Below the pieces are notes generated by a model, which was given only the letters and a program-made list of their open reading frames with translations, was not told where the DNA came from and made no database searches. 64,000 nt of DNA, taken from positions 1-64,000 of the forward strand of contig NZ_CAGY01000003.1 of NCBI RefSeq assembly GCF_000308055.1. Direction: 5' to 3'. Shown piece after piece: positions 19,292 through 27,781 of the stretch; the stretch's first letter is position 1, and each line of letters opens with the position of its first letter. The stretch comes from Actinomyces sp. ph3. GTDB taxonomy: Bacteria; Actinomycetota; Actinomycetes; Actinomycetales; Actinomycetaceae. A program made the position numbers and the translations under genes.

Positions 19292-20278
19292 CTACTGCGT
19301 GAGCTCGGCGAAAACATCCTCGAGGCTCGAGAAAACAACCTCGAATTCGCATGCCTGGGGAATGGCGACGATGTGTCGAGCGGCCTCGTCAGAGAAGGTC
19401 GTGTGGAACTCCACGCGTAGCCAGTGATCGGCAGCCAAGTCCTCTTCGCCCAAGGCAGCGGGGGAGGAATCGGTGGAATCGACCTCGGCAATATCGGAAA
19501 GCTCCCACACTGTCCCAAGCTCAGCCGCACGCGCGGCCAGTCCTGCACGCACACCCTCAAGAGAGGAAGCAGGGATAGAGAAGGCCAGGCGCGTCGACGA
19601 GTGCGCTCGGCGGATTTCTTCGGTGGGGGCGTCGGCACTCACGCGGCCCGCATTGACGATGACCGTACGCTGAGCGTAGTCCTGCGCCTCGGCCAGGTAG
19701 TGAGTGGCGAAAAGGATCGTCTTACCTTTCGAGGCCTGGGTACTCATGAGATCCCAGAACTCCTTGCGCATGGTGACGTCCATTCCGGCGGTCGGTTCGT
19801 CGAGAATGATGAGTTCTGGGTCAGGAATGAGTGCCATTGCTAGGCGAACGCGTTGCTGCTCACCACCGGATAGCTTGCGGATTTTGCGGCCAAGAAGGTG
19901 TCGAAGGTGGGTTTCTTCGACAAGGGGGTCAATGGACTCGGTGCGCTTGTAGACGCGCGAGAAGAGTTTGAGGATTTCTGCGACGCTGTAGTCCCCAGGA
20001 AGCGAACCCGATTGGAGAACGACACCGATCAATCCGCGGCGGATTGCTTCTTTGGCGCTCATGCCAAAAACTTCAACGCTTCCGCTATCTGCTTGCTGAA
20101 GGCCAAGAATGATGTCAATTGTTGTGCTTTTTCCTGCGCCATTTCGGCCAAGGAAAGCAACGATTTCACCGGAATCAACGCGCAGGTTCATGCCCTTGAG
20201 CGCGTGCACATTCCCGTAGGTCTTCACCAGGTCTTTCGCAAGGATCACTGGGGTCGTGGTTTGAGTGTCCGTGTTCAT
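19292..20278 (-). CDS. ABC exporter ATP-binding protein
   Basis: ATPase of 328 residues: Walker A GRNGAGKST, Q-loop near VVLQSGSLPG, signature LSGGEQQRV, Walker B LIILDEPTAGMD and a switch His in FATHYLAEA. The roughly 100-residue C-terminal extension is typical of DrrA/CcmA-like drug or antibiotic exporters. It is the first gene of the exporter, two-component and pyrG cluster, 65 bases upstream of the permease. A strong palindrome lies in front of it. Confidence 0.9.
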   Translation of the reverse strand: MNTDTQTTTPVILAKDLVKTYGNVHALKGMNLRVDSGEIVAFLGRNGAGKSTTIDIILGLQQADSGSVEVFGMSAKEAIRRGLIGVVLQSGSLPGDYSVAEILKLFSRVYKRTESIDPLVEETHLRHLLGRKIRKLSGGEQQRVRLAMALIPDPELIILDEPTAGMDVTMRKEFWDLMSTQASKGKTILFATHYLAEAQDYAQRTVIVNAGRVSADAPTEEIRRAHSSTRLAFSIPASSLEGVRAGLAARAAELGTVWELSDIAEVDSTDSSPAALGEEDLAADHWLRVEFHTTFSDEAARHIVAIPQACEFEVVFSSLEDVFAELTQ

Positions 20279-20305
20279 GCTTTAAGTCAAGCCTGTGAGG
20301 GACAT

Positions 20306-20351
20306 CGACAACAGTGTCGTTTTTACGAAGTTTCACATGACAATTGTCATG
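20306..20351. promoter_or_regulatory. Palindromes upstream of the ABC exporter
   Basis: CATGACAATTGTCATG at 20336-20351 is a perfect 16-bp palindrome, and CGACAacagTGTCG at 20306-20319 is a second dyad. Both lie in the divergent gap between the exporter and a GNAT gene and look like operators. The binding protein is not known. Confidence 0.45.
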
Positions 20352-20386
20352 AGGCAGCCGATGCGGGTGAAATTTAGTATGGAAGG

Positions 20387-21007
20387 GTGAGTTCAAGCGA
20401 GTCACCTCTTATCACTTTGCCCGTCCGCCGTCATTCCCACTTCTACCCGCAGGTTCGTCGCCTCCTTGCCGAGGCCTTTCCACCCGCCGAACTCATTCCT
20501 GAATGGGTGATGAATGCGCTTGCACTACGCCGTTCTATTGATTTCACTGCGTATTTTGATCCGGAAGAGCCCTCGGGCTTTTGCGGAGTGACTTTTACTA
20601 TTCACTCAGATGATTTGCTTTTTGTCGTGTTTTTAGCGACGAATCCCGCGCTTCGCTCGCGGGGATATGGAACGCGAATTCTTGACCAGTTGAAGGAGCG
20701 TTTCCCCGGTTTTGCCATTGCTTTGGAAATCGAGCCAATGACTACCGATGCTTCTAATTTCCATCAGCGCGAAAGGCGACTGGCCTTCTATCAGCGCAAT
20801 GGCTTCGTCGAAACCGGATTGTATACGGACTATGAAGGCGATCAGTACGAGGTTTTGCGCTATCTTCCCTCTCGTCTTCCGGGTGAGGCGCATCAGGGTA
20901 TGCAGTATGCAGATCTAGGGGTTTTACGCAGTAGCCTTGAGGAGCTTCTTGCGTCACTGGCCATACCGGTCTATATTCCCACCATCCACGTCGGTATTAG
21001 GGAATAG
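20387..21007 (+). CDS. GNAT-family acetyltransferase
   Basis: Acetyltransferase-like protein of 206 residues. The acetyl-CoA site is recognisable: a beta-4 strand LLFVVFLATNPALRSRGYGTRILDQL with the RxxGxG-type loop, then a QRNGFVETG turn. The substrate cannot be predicted. No Shine-Dalgarno of good fit precedes the GTG; a TAGTAT -10-like box ends 6 bases before it, so the mRNA is probably leaderless. It stands alone between the ABC exporter and the repeat protein. Confidence 0.8.
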   Translation: MSSSESPLITLPVRRHSHFYPQVRRLLAEAFPPAELIPEWVMNALALRRSIDFTAYFDPEEPSGFCGVTFTIHSDDLLFVVFLATNPALRSRGYGTRILDQLKERFPGFAIALEIEPMTTDASNFHQRERRLAFYQRNGFVETGLYTDYEGDQYEVLRYLPSRLPGEAHQGMQYADLGVLRSSLEELLASLAIPVYIPTIHVGIRE

Positions 21008-21025
21008 CCGAGGCCGCGGTCGCTG

Positions 21026-22162
21026 CTACGCAAGAGGGTCTGGTAGGTCGCGGTGATCGTTGGGAATCAACACCGTCGGGTCAGGCACAGAACCATCAGA
21101 AGGACGAGCCCCACTCTTGTAACTAAATTCCGTGTTCTCCTGGCGAAGAATAACCGTCACAATCCCGCCATTCTTCTCATCCTTCCACGCCAGATAGTGG
21201 CCGACCCCAGGTAGCGGACTGGCATAGTCATACACCAACTCATAGCCCAGTGGATTCAAATGAGCATTCCCCATCTCAATTACCCGCTCCACATCACGCG
21301 GACCACACTGAACACGCTGACTCTTAAACCAATACTCTGGAGGGAGATAGCTCTTCCTCGTTTCCATCTCGCTGGGGCTGGGTGCCACGTAATACGGTGA
21401 ATCACCAACAATTTCGTCTCTGAAACTCAAAATCCCCGGCTCAACATCACGCTGAAACACCTCAATCGACTGACGTTTCTCCGCCCACTCACTGCCATCA
21501 GTCTCTGGAAATCTAGGCGCATCCAAATCCCAATACCCAATACTGGGAAGACTAGGACTCACGTATCCAGCAATATCCCGAGAATCATTGGGAATCAACA
21601 CCCGCGGATCAGGCACAGAACCATCAGAAGGACGAGCACCACTCTCATAAGCAAAACTCGTCCAATCCCCATTGATATTCACATCGACTGTTCCGCCATT
21701 GTCATAGTCGCGCCAGACAAAGCTGCGTGAACCATCTTTGTAAGTCTTATCTAAAGCGACAACATAACCTTGCGGTTCCACATAATCACGCATGACCGCA
21801 TAAATCTTGTCTACAGACACTTTAGCCCCATCGGTGTTCTGGCTATACAAGGTCCACGACTCACCCACAGCCGTACTTATCCTGCTGCCCTCCGAATAGG
21901 GGCGTACTCCACCGGTATCTTCAAACAGCGCCTGCCGGGCAGAGAGAATATGAGGCTCCATATCACGCTGAAACGCCTCAATCGACACACGCTTCTCCAA
22001 AGGAAGACGCCCATCCATCGACGGCAAACCATCATCATGCAACAACGCATAAAACGAAAACCCAAAAAACCCCACAACAGCACACACAAGCACCACAACC
22101 ACACGCCAAAAACGCTTCATGAGCCGTCCCTGTGCTCCACGCGTGGACTGCGAATCAGACAC
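21026..22162 (-). CDS. Membrane-anchored protein with two tandem repeats, unknown function
   Basis: I do not recognise the function. The 378-residue protein has one N-terminal membrane segment (VVVVLVCAVVGFFGFSFYAL) and an outward-facing body made of two copies of one module, about residues 60-205 and 230-375. Each begins with IEAFQRD or IEVFQRD followed by VEP or MEP, and ends with SGARPSDGSVPDP and LIPND. The last 25 residues of the copies are nearly identical, also at DNA level (21060-21125 and 21585-21655), which suggests recent duplication or gene conversion. Of three consecutive GTG codons the third (22162) is best spaced from AGGAGG. The coding strand is G/T-rich at its 5' end, unlike its neighbours, which hints at acquisition. 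Small actinomycete lipoprotein-like families have similar single modules. Confidence 0.65.
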   Translation of the reverse strand: MSDSQSTRGAQGRLMKRFWRVVVVLVCAVVGFFGFSFYALLHDDGLPSMDGRLPLEKRVSIEAFQRDMEPHILSARQALFEDTGGVRPYSEGSRISTAVGESWTLYSQNTDGAKVSVDKIYAVMRDYVEPQGYVVALDKTYKDGSRSFVWRDYDNGGTVDVNINGDWTSFAYESGARPSDGSVPDPRVLIPNDSRDIAGYVSPSLPSIGYWDLDAPRFPETDGSEWAEKRQSIEVFQRDVEPGILSFRDEIVGDSPYYVAPSPSEMETRKSYLPPEYWFKSQRVQCGPRDVERVIEMGNAHLNPLGYELVYDYASPLPGVGHYLAWKDEKNGGIVTVILRQENTEFSYKSGARPSDGSVPDPTVLIPNDHRDLPDPLA

Positions 22163-22239
22163 CACCACACCTCCTCGCCGTCGTTGAGGTCAACCTCAGC
22201 CTAGCGAAGAAAGCTGATTCAGCAAGTAATTACTCGACA

Positions 22240-22734
22240 CTATTTCGATATTTGAGAAAACAACCCATCGTAGGCAATTCGCGGGCACTGGCCTCGTACC
22301 GAAATCATCCCGCACGGCTCAAAGCCATACGCCTCCAGCGCTCGACGCATCGGTCCGTTATCAAGGTGCGTATCGCAGCGCAAATACGGAACTTGTCCCG
22401 CGCAAAAGTCCATGACCACGCGAGTGACCCCACGGCCTCGGACGCTGGCAAGGCGATGAATCACGCCATACTCATCATCGAAGTGCCAGGCCCCATCAAC
22501 CTGGGAATACTCCTCTTCCGGCCCGCGAGCGAAACTAAACACTGCCAAAGGCCCCTGTTCATCACAAACAAGGAAGCACTCGCCTCTTTCAATGTCGTTG
22601 AGCGCATCACTGCGGTTGGGGTAATCGCTGGGCCACTGCGTCGGGTTACCGTTCGCCCGCATGAATTCGCGGGCGTGGTCAAAAGCAGACTCGATGAAAT
22701 CCAGATCCTCGGAAGTGGCAGGGCGTATGAACAT
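22240..22734 (-). CDS. GNAT-family acetyltransferase
   Basis: Acetyltransferase of 164 residues with ATSEDLDFIESAF at the start, a central beta sheet (GAWHFDDEYGVIHRLASVRGRGVTR) that supplies the acetyl-CoA loop, and the motif YLRCDTHLDNGPMRRALEAYGFEPCG, typical of GNAT proteins of the small peptide/amine group. The substrate is unknown. The ATG at 22734 is taken because homology begins there and a TACCCT -10-like box ends 6 bases upstream, suggesting a leaderless mRNA. The gene is divergent from rarD. Confidence 0.82.
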   Translation of the reverse strand: MFIRPATSEDLDFIESAFDHAREFMRANGNPTQWPSDYPNRSDALNDIERGECFLVCDEQGPLAVFSFARGPEEEYSQVDGAWHFDDEYGVIHRLASVRGRGVTRVVMDFCAGQVPYLRCDTHLDNGPMRRALEAYGFEPCGMISVRGQCPRIAYDGLFSQISK

Positions 22735-22808
22735 GCCATCAGGGTAGCCCACACAAAAATCGCACACACCACCGGGCACTTCCCTACCCAAACCGATACC
22801 CTGCATCT
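22735..22808. promoter_or_regulatory. Mirror-image leaderless promoters
   Basis: The same TACCCT hexamer lies 6 bases before both ATGs: minus strand 22746-22741 for the GNAT gene, plus strand 22797-22802 for rarD. No Shine-Dalgarno is present on either side, so transcription probably begins at or next to each ATG. Confidence 0.5.
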
Positions 22809-23750
22809 ATGGCCAGCGAACATCCCACACGACACGAGCACTTCGGTAAGTACCTTGCACTAGGTATTGGTACCCATGTCTTATGGGGTTTCTTCCCGCT
22901 CTATTTCCACCTGCTCGATCCCGCAGGTTCTCTAGAGATCATCGTCCACCGCGCACTGTGGGCCTTCATTGCGTGCTTTATCGCCTTGGCCTTGACCCGC
23001 TCACTGCCGCGAGTGTGGCGCATTGTCCACGACCCCTCGATCACATGGCCTCTAGTCGCAGCGGGATTCCTTGTCGTTATCAACTGGACGACCTATATTT
23101 ACGCGATCCTCATCGGACACACGACTGATGCCGCACTTGGCTATTACATCAACCCCCTACTGACCGTTGCTCTGGGCATGATCGTCTTGCGCGAAAAGAT
23201 CTCACGTCTTCAGGGAGTCGCATTAGTTTTGGGTGTGATCGCTGTCGCGGTCATTATTGTCGGCCTTGGGCGCTTGCCGTGGATCTCGCTGGCCTTACCC
23301 GCATCATTTGGCCTGTATTCCCTTGTGAAGAAGCAGGTCGCGCTCAAGGTCCGTCCCCTTGATGGAATGACGATCGAAACTGCCGTGGTCATCCCAATTC
23401 TTCTGGGTTACTACATCTACCTTGCCGCGCACGAGGCAACTTCTTTCCATGCGCTTGCTCGCTTGGGAGACGGAGCCATGTCGTGGCAGCTTCACCTGGC
23501 TCTTCTGATTGGTTCGGGAATCCTCACTGTCATCCCGCTGCTCACTTTCGCCAAAGCCTCCCAGGGCCTGCCTCTTGGCCTTTTGGGTTTCTTGCAGTAC
23601 ATCTCGCCCAGCATTCAGCTGATCATCGGCGTCTGCATTTTCCACGAGCACATGGAGCCCACGCGCTGGATTGCAACTGGCATCGTCTGGGTTGCATTGG
23701 CTTTACTCAGCGTGGACGGTCTGCTTAAAGTACGCCGCTCCAAACAATAG
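22809..23750 (+). CDS. rarD: RarD-type EamA transporter
   Basis: Ten-helix membrane protein of 313 residues in the drug/metabolite transporter superfamily, RarD branch. Diagnostic segments: LGIGTHVLWGFFPLYFHLL near residue 15, HRALWAF, NWTTYIYAI, GYYINPLLTVALGMIVL and LGFLQYISPSIQLIIGV. The transported compound is not established for the branch; some members were named for chloramphenicol tolerance. The 3' end overlaps the convergent gene by 26 bases. Confidence 0.88.
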   Translation: MASEHPTRHEHFGKYLALGIGTHVLWGFFPLYFHLLDPAGSLEIIVHRALWAFIACFIALALTRSLPRVWRIVHDPSITWPLVAAGFLVVINWTTYIYAILIGHTTDAALGYYINPLLTVALGMIVLREKISRLQGVALVLGVIAVAVIIVGLGRLPWISLALPASFGLYSLVKKQVALKVRPLDGMTIETAVVIPILLGYYIYLAAHEATSFHALARLGDGAMSWQLHLALLIGSGILTVIPLLTFAKASQGLPLGLLGFLQYISPSIQLIIGVCIFHEHMEPTRWIATGIVWVALALLSVDGLLKVRRSKQ

Positions 23751-24279
23751 CGATCACACCCGCGCAGAGCGCTATAAAGGCCCCAATTCCCCACACAAGA
23801 GCAGACCCGCCCCTACCCTGTCCGGGTTCGCGCACGCGCTTGCCATTCGCAAAGGCCTCGAGGTCTTGAAGTGGCCCGCTTTGGCGCGGTTGTGCCCAGC
23901 TCCAGTCCACCGCTTCCCCCACTGCCGAGGCCGGCGCCTGAACCTGCGCCGAGGCGTACTGTCCTGGGACCGGTGCCTCGCTCTGCGGTGAGACCCGAGT
24001 CTGCGGCGCAGGGCCACTTCCGGGGACTGGGAAGTAGTCAGCTTGAGGCTGCGAGGGAAATGCTCCACTTGGCGCGGCAACTCCCGAGCCGTAGACGAAT
24101 TGGGGCTCGCGCTGAGCATTCGTATCAATAATCCACTGGCGCAGCTGCGGGTACATGCTGGGGTTTTCCAAGAGCACGGCATGCAGGTCAGGGCGTGCGG
24201 CGGCAAGTTGCGCAATCAGTTCGGCAGGTAAAGAGGGATCAGCCGCTTGTGCAGGCGTAAAAGCATTTAAGTCGTACAT
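23725..24279 (-). CDS. Leucine-rich-repeat-variant domain protein with C-terminal membrane anchor
   Basis: Protein of 184 residues. Residues 10-55 form the variant leucine-rich-repeat unit found at the start of many actinobacterial proteins (LPAELIAQLAAARPDLHAVLLENPSMYPQLRQWI). A Pro/Gln/Ala-rich linker (60-150) follows, then one membrane helix near the C-terminus (ALVWGIGAFIALCAGVIAIVW). Function unknown; such proteins are probably membrane-tethered scaffolds. Its stop lies inside the convergent rarD gene, a 26-base antisense overlap. dnaB starts upstream in the same direction with a 20-base gap, so the two are probably cotranscribed. Confidence 0.7.
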   Translation of the reverse strand: MYDLNAFTPAQAADPSLPAELIAQLAAARPDLHAVLLENPSMYPQLRQWIIDTNAQREPQFVYGSGVAAPSGAFPSQPQADYFPVPGSGPAPQTRVSPQSEAPVPGQYASAQVQAPASAVGEAVDWSWAQPRQSGPLQDLEAFANGKRVREPGQGRGGSALVWGIGAFIALCAGVIAIVWSGVL

Positions 24280-24299
24280 ATCCCTCCTAACTCTTCAAA

Positions 24300-25643
24300 C
24301 TACACAGGTTCTTCGCGCGAAGTAAAGTTCGCAAAGCGTGCCATGTGCCCCTGGAAAAGCACACGAATAGTTCCCGTTTCACCGTTACGATGCTTGGCCA
24401 AAATAATATCGGCTTCACCCGGACGATCTTCAGAATTGTAGTATTCGGGACGATGCAAGAGCATGATGATATCCGCGTCCTGTTCCAGCGAACCCGATTC
24501 ACGCAGGTCACTCATCATCGGCTTCTTGTCGGTTCGCGCTTCGGGACCACGGTTCAGCTGAGCGACAGCAACGACTGGAATATCGAGGTCCTTCGCAAGA
24601 AGCTTGAGGTTTCGCGACAGAACTGAAACTTCCTGCTGTCGAGATTCAACCTGCTTACCCGTTGTCATCAACTGCAGGTAGTCGACAACAACGAGGCCCA
24701 AATTATGCTGTTGCTTGAGGCGGTGACACTTTGAACGAATTTCCGTCATGGTGACGTTCGCCGAGTCATCAACAAAAATCGGAGCCTCGGAAATCTTGCC
24801 GGTTGTTTCAGAGACCTTCCGCCAGTCGCGCTCGGTCATTTCGCCCTTCATCATCTTGCTCATAAACACTGAAGACTCAGCGGAAAGCATGCGCATCGCA
24901 ATATCGTTTTGCGACATTTCCAGCGAGAAGATGATCGAGGTAATTCCATGTTTAATCGAGGCCGAACGGCAAAAGTCCAGAGCCAAAGTCGACTTACCCA
25001 TTGCGGGACGGGCCGCGACAATGATCATCTGCCCACCTCGCAGGCCACCGGTCATTCGATCAAGGTCAACGAATCCCGTGGGCACACCAGCGAGCTTGCC
25101 CTGATTGAGTTCAATCTGTTCCAGTTCGCCCAGAATGTTCTCTGACATCTCTGCCATCGACACGTAGTCAGTTTGCGACTGACGTTCGGCGACTGCGAAG
25201 ATCTCAGCCTGCGCCTGGTCAACGATCTCATCGACGTCACCACCGGCATCTGCGTAACCCAGCTGAACAACTCGCGTTCCCGCAGTCACCAGTCGACGCA
25301 AGATCGCGCGCTCCTTAACAATTCGCGCGTAGTAGCCGGCGTTTGCCGCGGTAGGAACTGCAGCAATAATCGAATGGATATACGAGGCCCCGCCTACCCT
25401 GGACAGGTCACCCTGCCTTTGGAGTTCGCCTACCACCGTCACGGCATCTGCGGGTTCTCCGCGCCCCATCAGATCAATGATCGTGTTGTGGATGATTTCG
25501 TGAGCAGGTTTGTAGTAATCCGTCCCTCGAATTTCTTCGGTGACATCGGCAATAGCTTCCTTGGAGAGCATCATGGACCCCAAAACAGACATCTCAGCGT
25601 CGATGTCCTGAGGTGGGGTGCGATCAAAATCTTCCGATGCCAT
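24300..25643 (-). CDS. dnaB: Replicative DNA helicase DnaB
   Basis: Hexameric helicase that unwinds DNA at replication forks and interacts with primase. The 447-residue protein has the N-terminal helical domain (PPQDIDAEMSVLGSMMLSKEAI), a linker, and a RecA-like domain with Walker A ARPAMGKST (near residue 215), Walker B LVVVDYLQLM and AQLNRGPEARTDKKP. No intein is present, unlike several mycobacterial dnaB genes. Its 5' region carries a dense cluster of DnaA boxes, which suggests control by DnaA. Confidence 0.97.
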   Translation of the reverse strand: MASEDFDRTPPQDIDAEMSVLGSMMLSKEAIADVTEEIRGTDYYKPAHEIIHNTIIDLMGRGEPADAVTVVGELQRQGDLSRVGGASYIHSIIAAVPTAANAGYYARIVKERAILRRLVTAGTRVVQLGYADAGGDVDEIVDQAQAEIFAVAERQSQTDYVSMAEMSENILGELEQIELNQGKLAGVPTGFVDLDRMTGGLRGGQMIIVAARPAMGKSTLALDFCRSASIKHGITSIIFSLEMSQNDIAMRMLSAESSVFMSKMMKGEMTERDWRKVSETTGKISEAPIFVDDSANVTMTEIRSKCHRLKQQHNLGLVVVDYLQLMTTGKQVESRQQEVSVLSRNLKLLAKDLDIPVVAVAQLNRGPEARTDKKPMMSDLRESGSLEQDADIIMLLHRPEYYNSEDRPGEADIILAKHRNGETGTIRVLFQGHMARFANFTSREEPV

Positions 25644-25779
25644 GAAGGGCTCTCCTAGGCGAATGTGTGCATGTGGACGGGATTGGCCTGCCGCGTCGAT
25701 TCGAGCTAGCGACGCAAAGCGCGTACACGCGAGAGTACTGCCAAGTGAGGAAGCGTGCCACCTTCAAGGTCAACACGAA

Positions 25780-26133
25780 TGTGGATGACGTGTGGATATC
25801 TTGTGGATTTGGCCGCGTGTCATCCACATGTCCTGTGGAAAGGTGTGGATAACAGGTATTTCCCAAGCCCTCTCTCAGGCTATCCTCAGTTTTGAGTTTC
25901 CCTAGAATCACGCCATTTTCCGAGTAAGATCTTTCCACAGATGTGTACACAGACTGTGGATAAAAAGTGGAGCGAGAATCAGTGGATAACGATGACCAGC
26001 GCAAACATAAGCCTCAAGTGGAGATTGAAGGTTTACGCACGTCACATATTTCTATCCACAATGAACCGACATCAACTGAAAATGAGCACTCTGAACAGGC
26101 TCTATCCACAGATGGATCCACGTCAGTGGATAG
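25780..26133. promoter_or_regulatory. DnaA-box cluster between dnaB and the MATE gene
   Basis: About a dozen DnaA-box-like 9-mers lie within 354 bases. Two are perfect TGTGGATAA (25844-25852, 25955-25963). Near matches are at 25780-25788, 25791-25799, 25802-25810, 25820-25828, 25834-25842, 25931-25939, 25981-25989, 26052-26060, 26102-26110 and 26125-26133. Both orientations occur, and the last ones lie inside the MATE coding region. No other gene was found in the 338 bases between the two start codons. Confidence 0.75.
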
Positions 26134-27565
26134 ACAGACACTTACTGAAGCATCCGATCCCATTCCCAGCCTTCCTTCAGAAAAGACAGGTGACAGCACC
26201 CCCGTGGTGACGAAAAAACCAAGCCTCACCAGACAAATCCTGGCACTCGCCATCCCAACCCTGGGCGCAACAATCGCCCAACCGCTCTTCCTCACCATTG
26301 ACTCCGCGATGGTCGGACACTTGGGTGCAGAGAAAATCGCCGGCATGTCCCTGGCCATGATCATCATCAACACCGTCTACGGAATGTCGATCTTCCTGGC
26401 CTACTCAACCACTGCCGAAACTGCCCAAGCAATGGGAGCCGGAAACGAACGCAGGGCACGCGAACTGGGAGTACACGCCATGTGGCTCGCAGCCATCATC
26501 GGTGTTTCCTTGGCTCTTCTCTTGGCACTCTGTGGAATTCCGCTGCTTCACGCATTGGGCGCAGCACCCGAAATCATGCCCTACGCCCAATCCTTCCTCT
26601 ACGCATCCCTACCCGGACTTGCGGCCTCGTTGATCACCATGGCGGCCACGGGTGTCCTGCGCGGAATGAAGGACACCACCACTCCGCTCATCGCGGCTGG
26701 AGCGGGCGCAGCGCTGAACATTGGCCTCAACGCCTTCCTCATCTACGGGATCAACCTAGGGATTGTCGGTAGCGGCATTGGAACCTCGATCGTCTCAACA
26801 ATCATGGCGATCAGCCTGGTCATAATCCTTGCCCGTCCGGCGCACACCCTGGGAGTCTCCCTGCGGCCCTCACTCACGGGAATCCGCCAATCCGCGCGCG
26901 TCGGAGGCCCCCTCTTGGCCCGTTCGGTCGCAATTCGTCTAGCCTTCCTCACCTCGATCTGGAGCGCGACGGCAATTAGCGTGAATGGCCTGGCTGCCTA
27001 CCAAGTTGTCATGTCCGCCTGGCAAATCCCACTTTTCCTTCTCGATTCCCTTGCGATCGCCTCGCAAACCCTGGTCGGCTTCGCAATCGGTTCGGGCGAT
27101 CGCTCACAGCTGCGCACTCTGCTTCGCACCCTCTCGTGGTGGGGAATTTTTGCGGGGATCATCATCGGCGCATTGACCGCTGCCCTGTCCCCCTGGATCC
27201 CTTCCTTCTTCGTTTCCGAGGCCGTGGTCCGAAACATGGCGATCCCCGCGGTGATCGTCAACGCAGTCTTCTTCCCCGCTCAATCTCACGCCTTCTTGCT
27301 CGATGGCGTCCTGATTGGAGCCGGACGCGGAGCATCGCTGGCAAAGGCCGCATTCCTCAACCTGGCGATTCTGCTTCCCGCACTGTGGCTGTTCTCGGTT
27401 GCGCGCCCCGCCCTTACAGAAACTCAGGCAGTTGCAGTCCTCATCGGTTTGGTCACCGGTTTGTACATGCTCACGCGCGCGTTGACCAATTCGTGGATCA
27501 CCTGGTTCTCGCCTAAACATGCGCTGATTCCTCGCCACGAGGCCGGTGCCCAAAGCGCCGAATAA
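25982..27565 (+). CDS. MATE-family efflux transporter
   Basis: Membrane exporter of 527 residues with 12 predicted helices, MATE/DinF family (ALAIPTLGATIAQPLFLTIDSAMVGHLG at the first helix). DinF-like members export drugs or oxidised compounds using sodium or proton gradients. A hydrophilic extension of about 75 residues, rich in Ser, Thr, Asp and Glu, precedes the first helix and is not usual for the family; the DNA encoding it is studded with DnaA-box-like words. The start could be GTG 25967 or 25982; 25982 has GGAG at 9-base spacing. It is also possible that translation begins further downstream and the extension is not made. Confidence 0.82.
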   Translation: MDNDDQRKHKPQVEIEGLRTSHISIHNEPTSTENEHSEQALSTDGSTSVDRQTLTEASDPIPSLPSEKTGDSTPVVTKKPSLTRQILALAIPTLGATIAQPLFLTIDSAMVGHLGAEKIAGMSLAMIIINTVYGMSIFLAYSTTAETAQAMGAGNERRARELGVHAMWLAAIIGVSLALLLALCGIPLLHALGAAPEIMPYAQSFLYASLPGLAASLITMAATGVLRGMKDTTTPLIAAGAGAALNIGLNAFLIYGINLGIVGSGIGTSIVSTIMAISLVIILARPAHTLGVSLRPSLTGIRQSARVGGPLLARSVAIRLAFLTSIWSATAISVNGLAAYQVVMSAWQIPLFLLDSLAIASQTLVGFAIGSGDRSQLRTLLRTLSWWGIFAGIIIGALTAALSPWIPSFFVSEAVVRNMAIPAVIVNAVFFPAQSHAFLLDGVLIGAGRGASLAKAAFLNLAILLPALWLFSVARPALTETQAVAVLIGLVTGLYMLTRALTNSWITWFSPKHALIPRHEAGAQSAE

Positions 27566-27592
27566 ATCACGCTTTGAACTAGGTGACAGGTA

Positions 27593-27781
27593 GTGACAGA
27601 AAACTGAAAAAACGCTAGACTCTGACGCTGGACTGTTTCTACCCACCCGGGCAAGAAATGAGTCACATGGACACCCATGTGTCCATGTGCAAAAGCCGGT
27701 GAAACTCCGGTAATTGCAACGCATGACCCTCCTGTCACGGAAATACCGTGACCGCGAAGACCACAGGAGGTGGGTATCAAC
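27593..27781 (+). promoter_or_regulatory. Promoter and structured leader of the rpsF operon
   Basis: -35 GTGACA (27593-27598), 17-base spacer, -10 TAGACT (27616-27621). The leader then holds an 11-bp perfect hairpin with a 4-base loop (27664-27674 with 27679-27689), a GCCGG...CCGG mini-stem around TGAAACT (27694-27710), and GTCACGG/CCGTGAC (27734-27752), before AGGAGG. Bacterial rpsF leaders are known to bind the S6:S18 complex for autoregulation; this leader is a candidate on position and structure only. Confidence 0.55.

Noticed and set aside
25624-26004. 126-codon minus-strand frame across the DnaA-box cluster
   Set aside because: Overlaps the dnaB start in another frame; composition and boxes indicate regulatory DNA, not coding.
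27690-27760. Cobalamin-riboswitch-like segment in the rpsF leader
   Set aside because: A short stretch resembles the GTGAAA..CCGG box, but the other conserved boxes are missing and a ribosomal operon is not an expected target.
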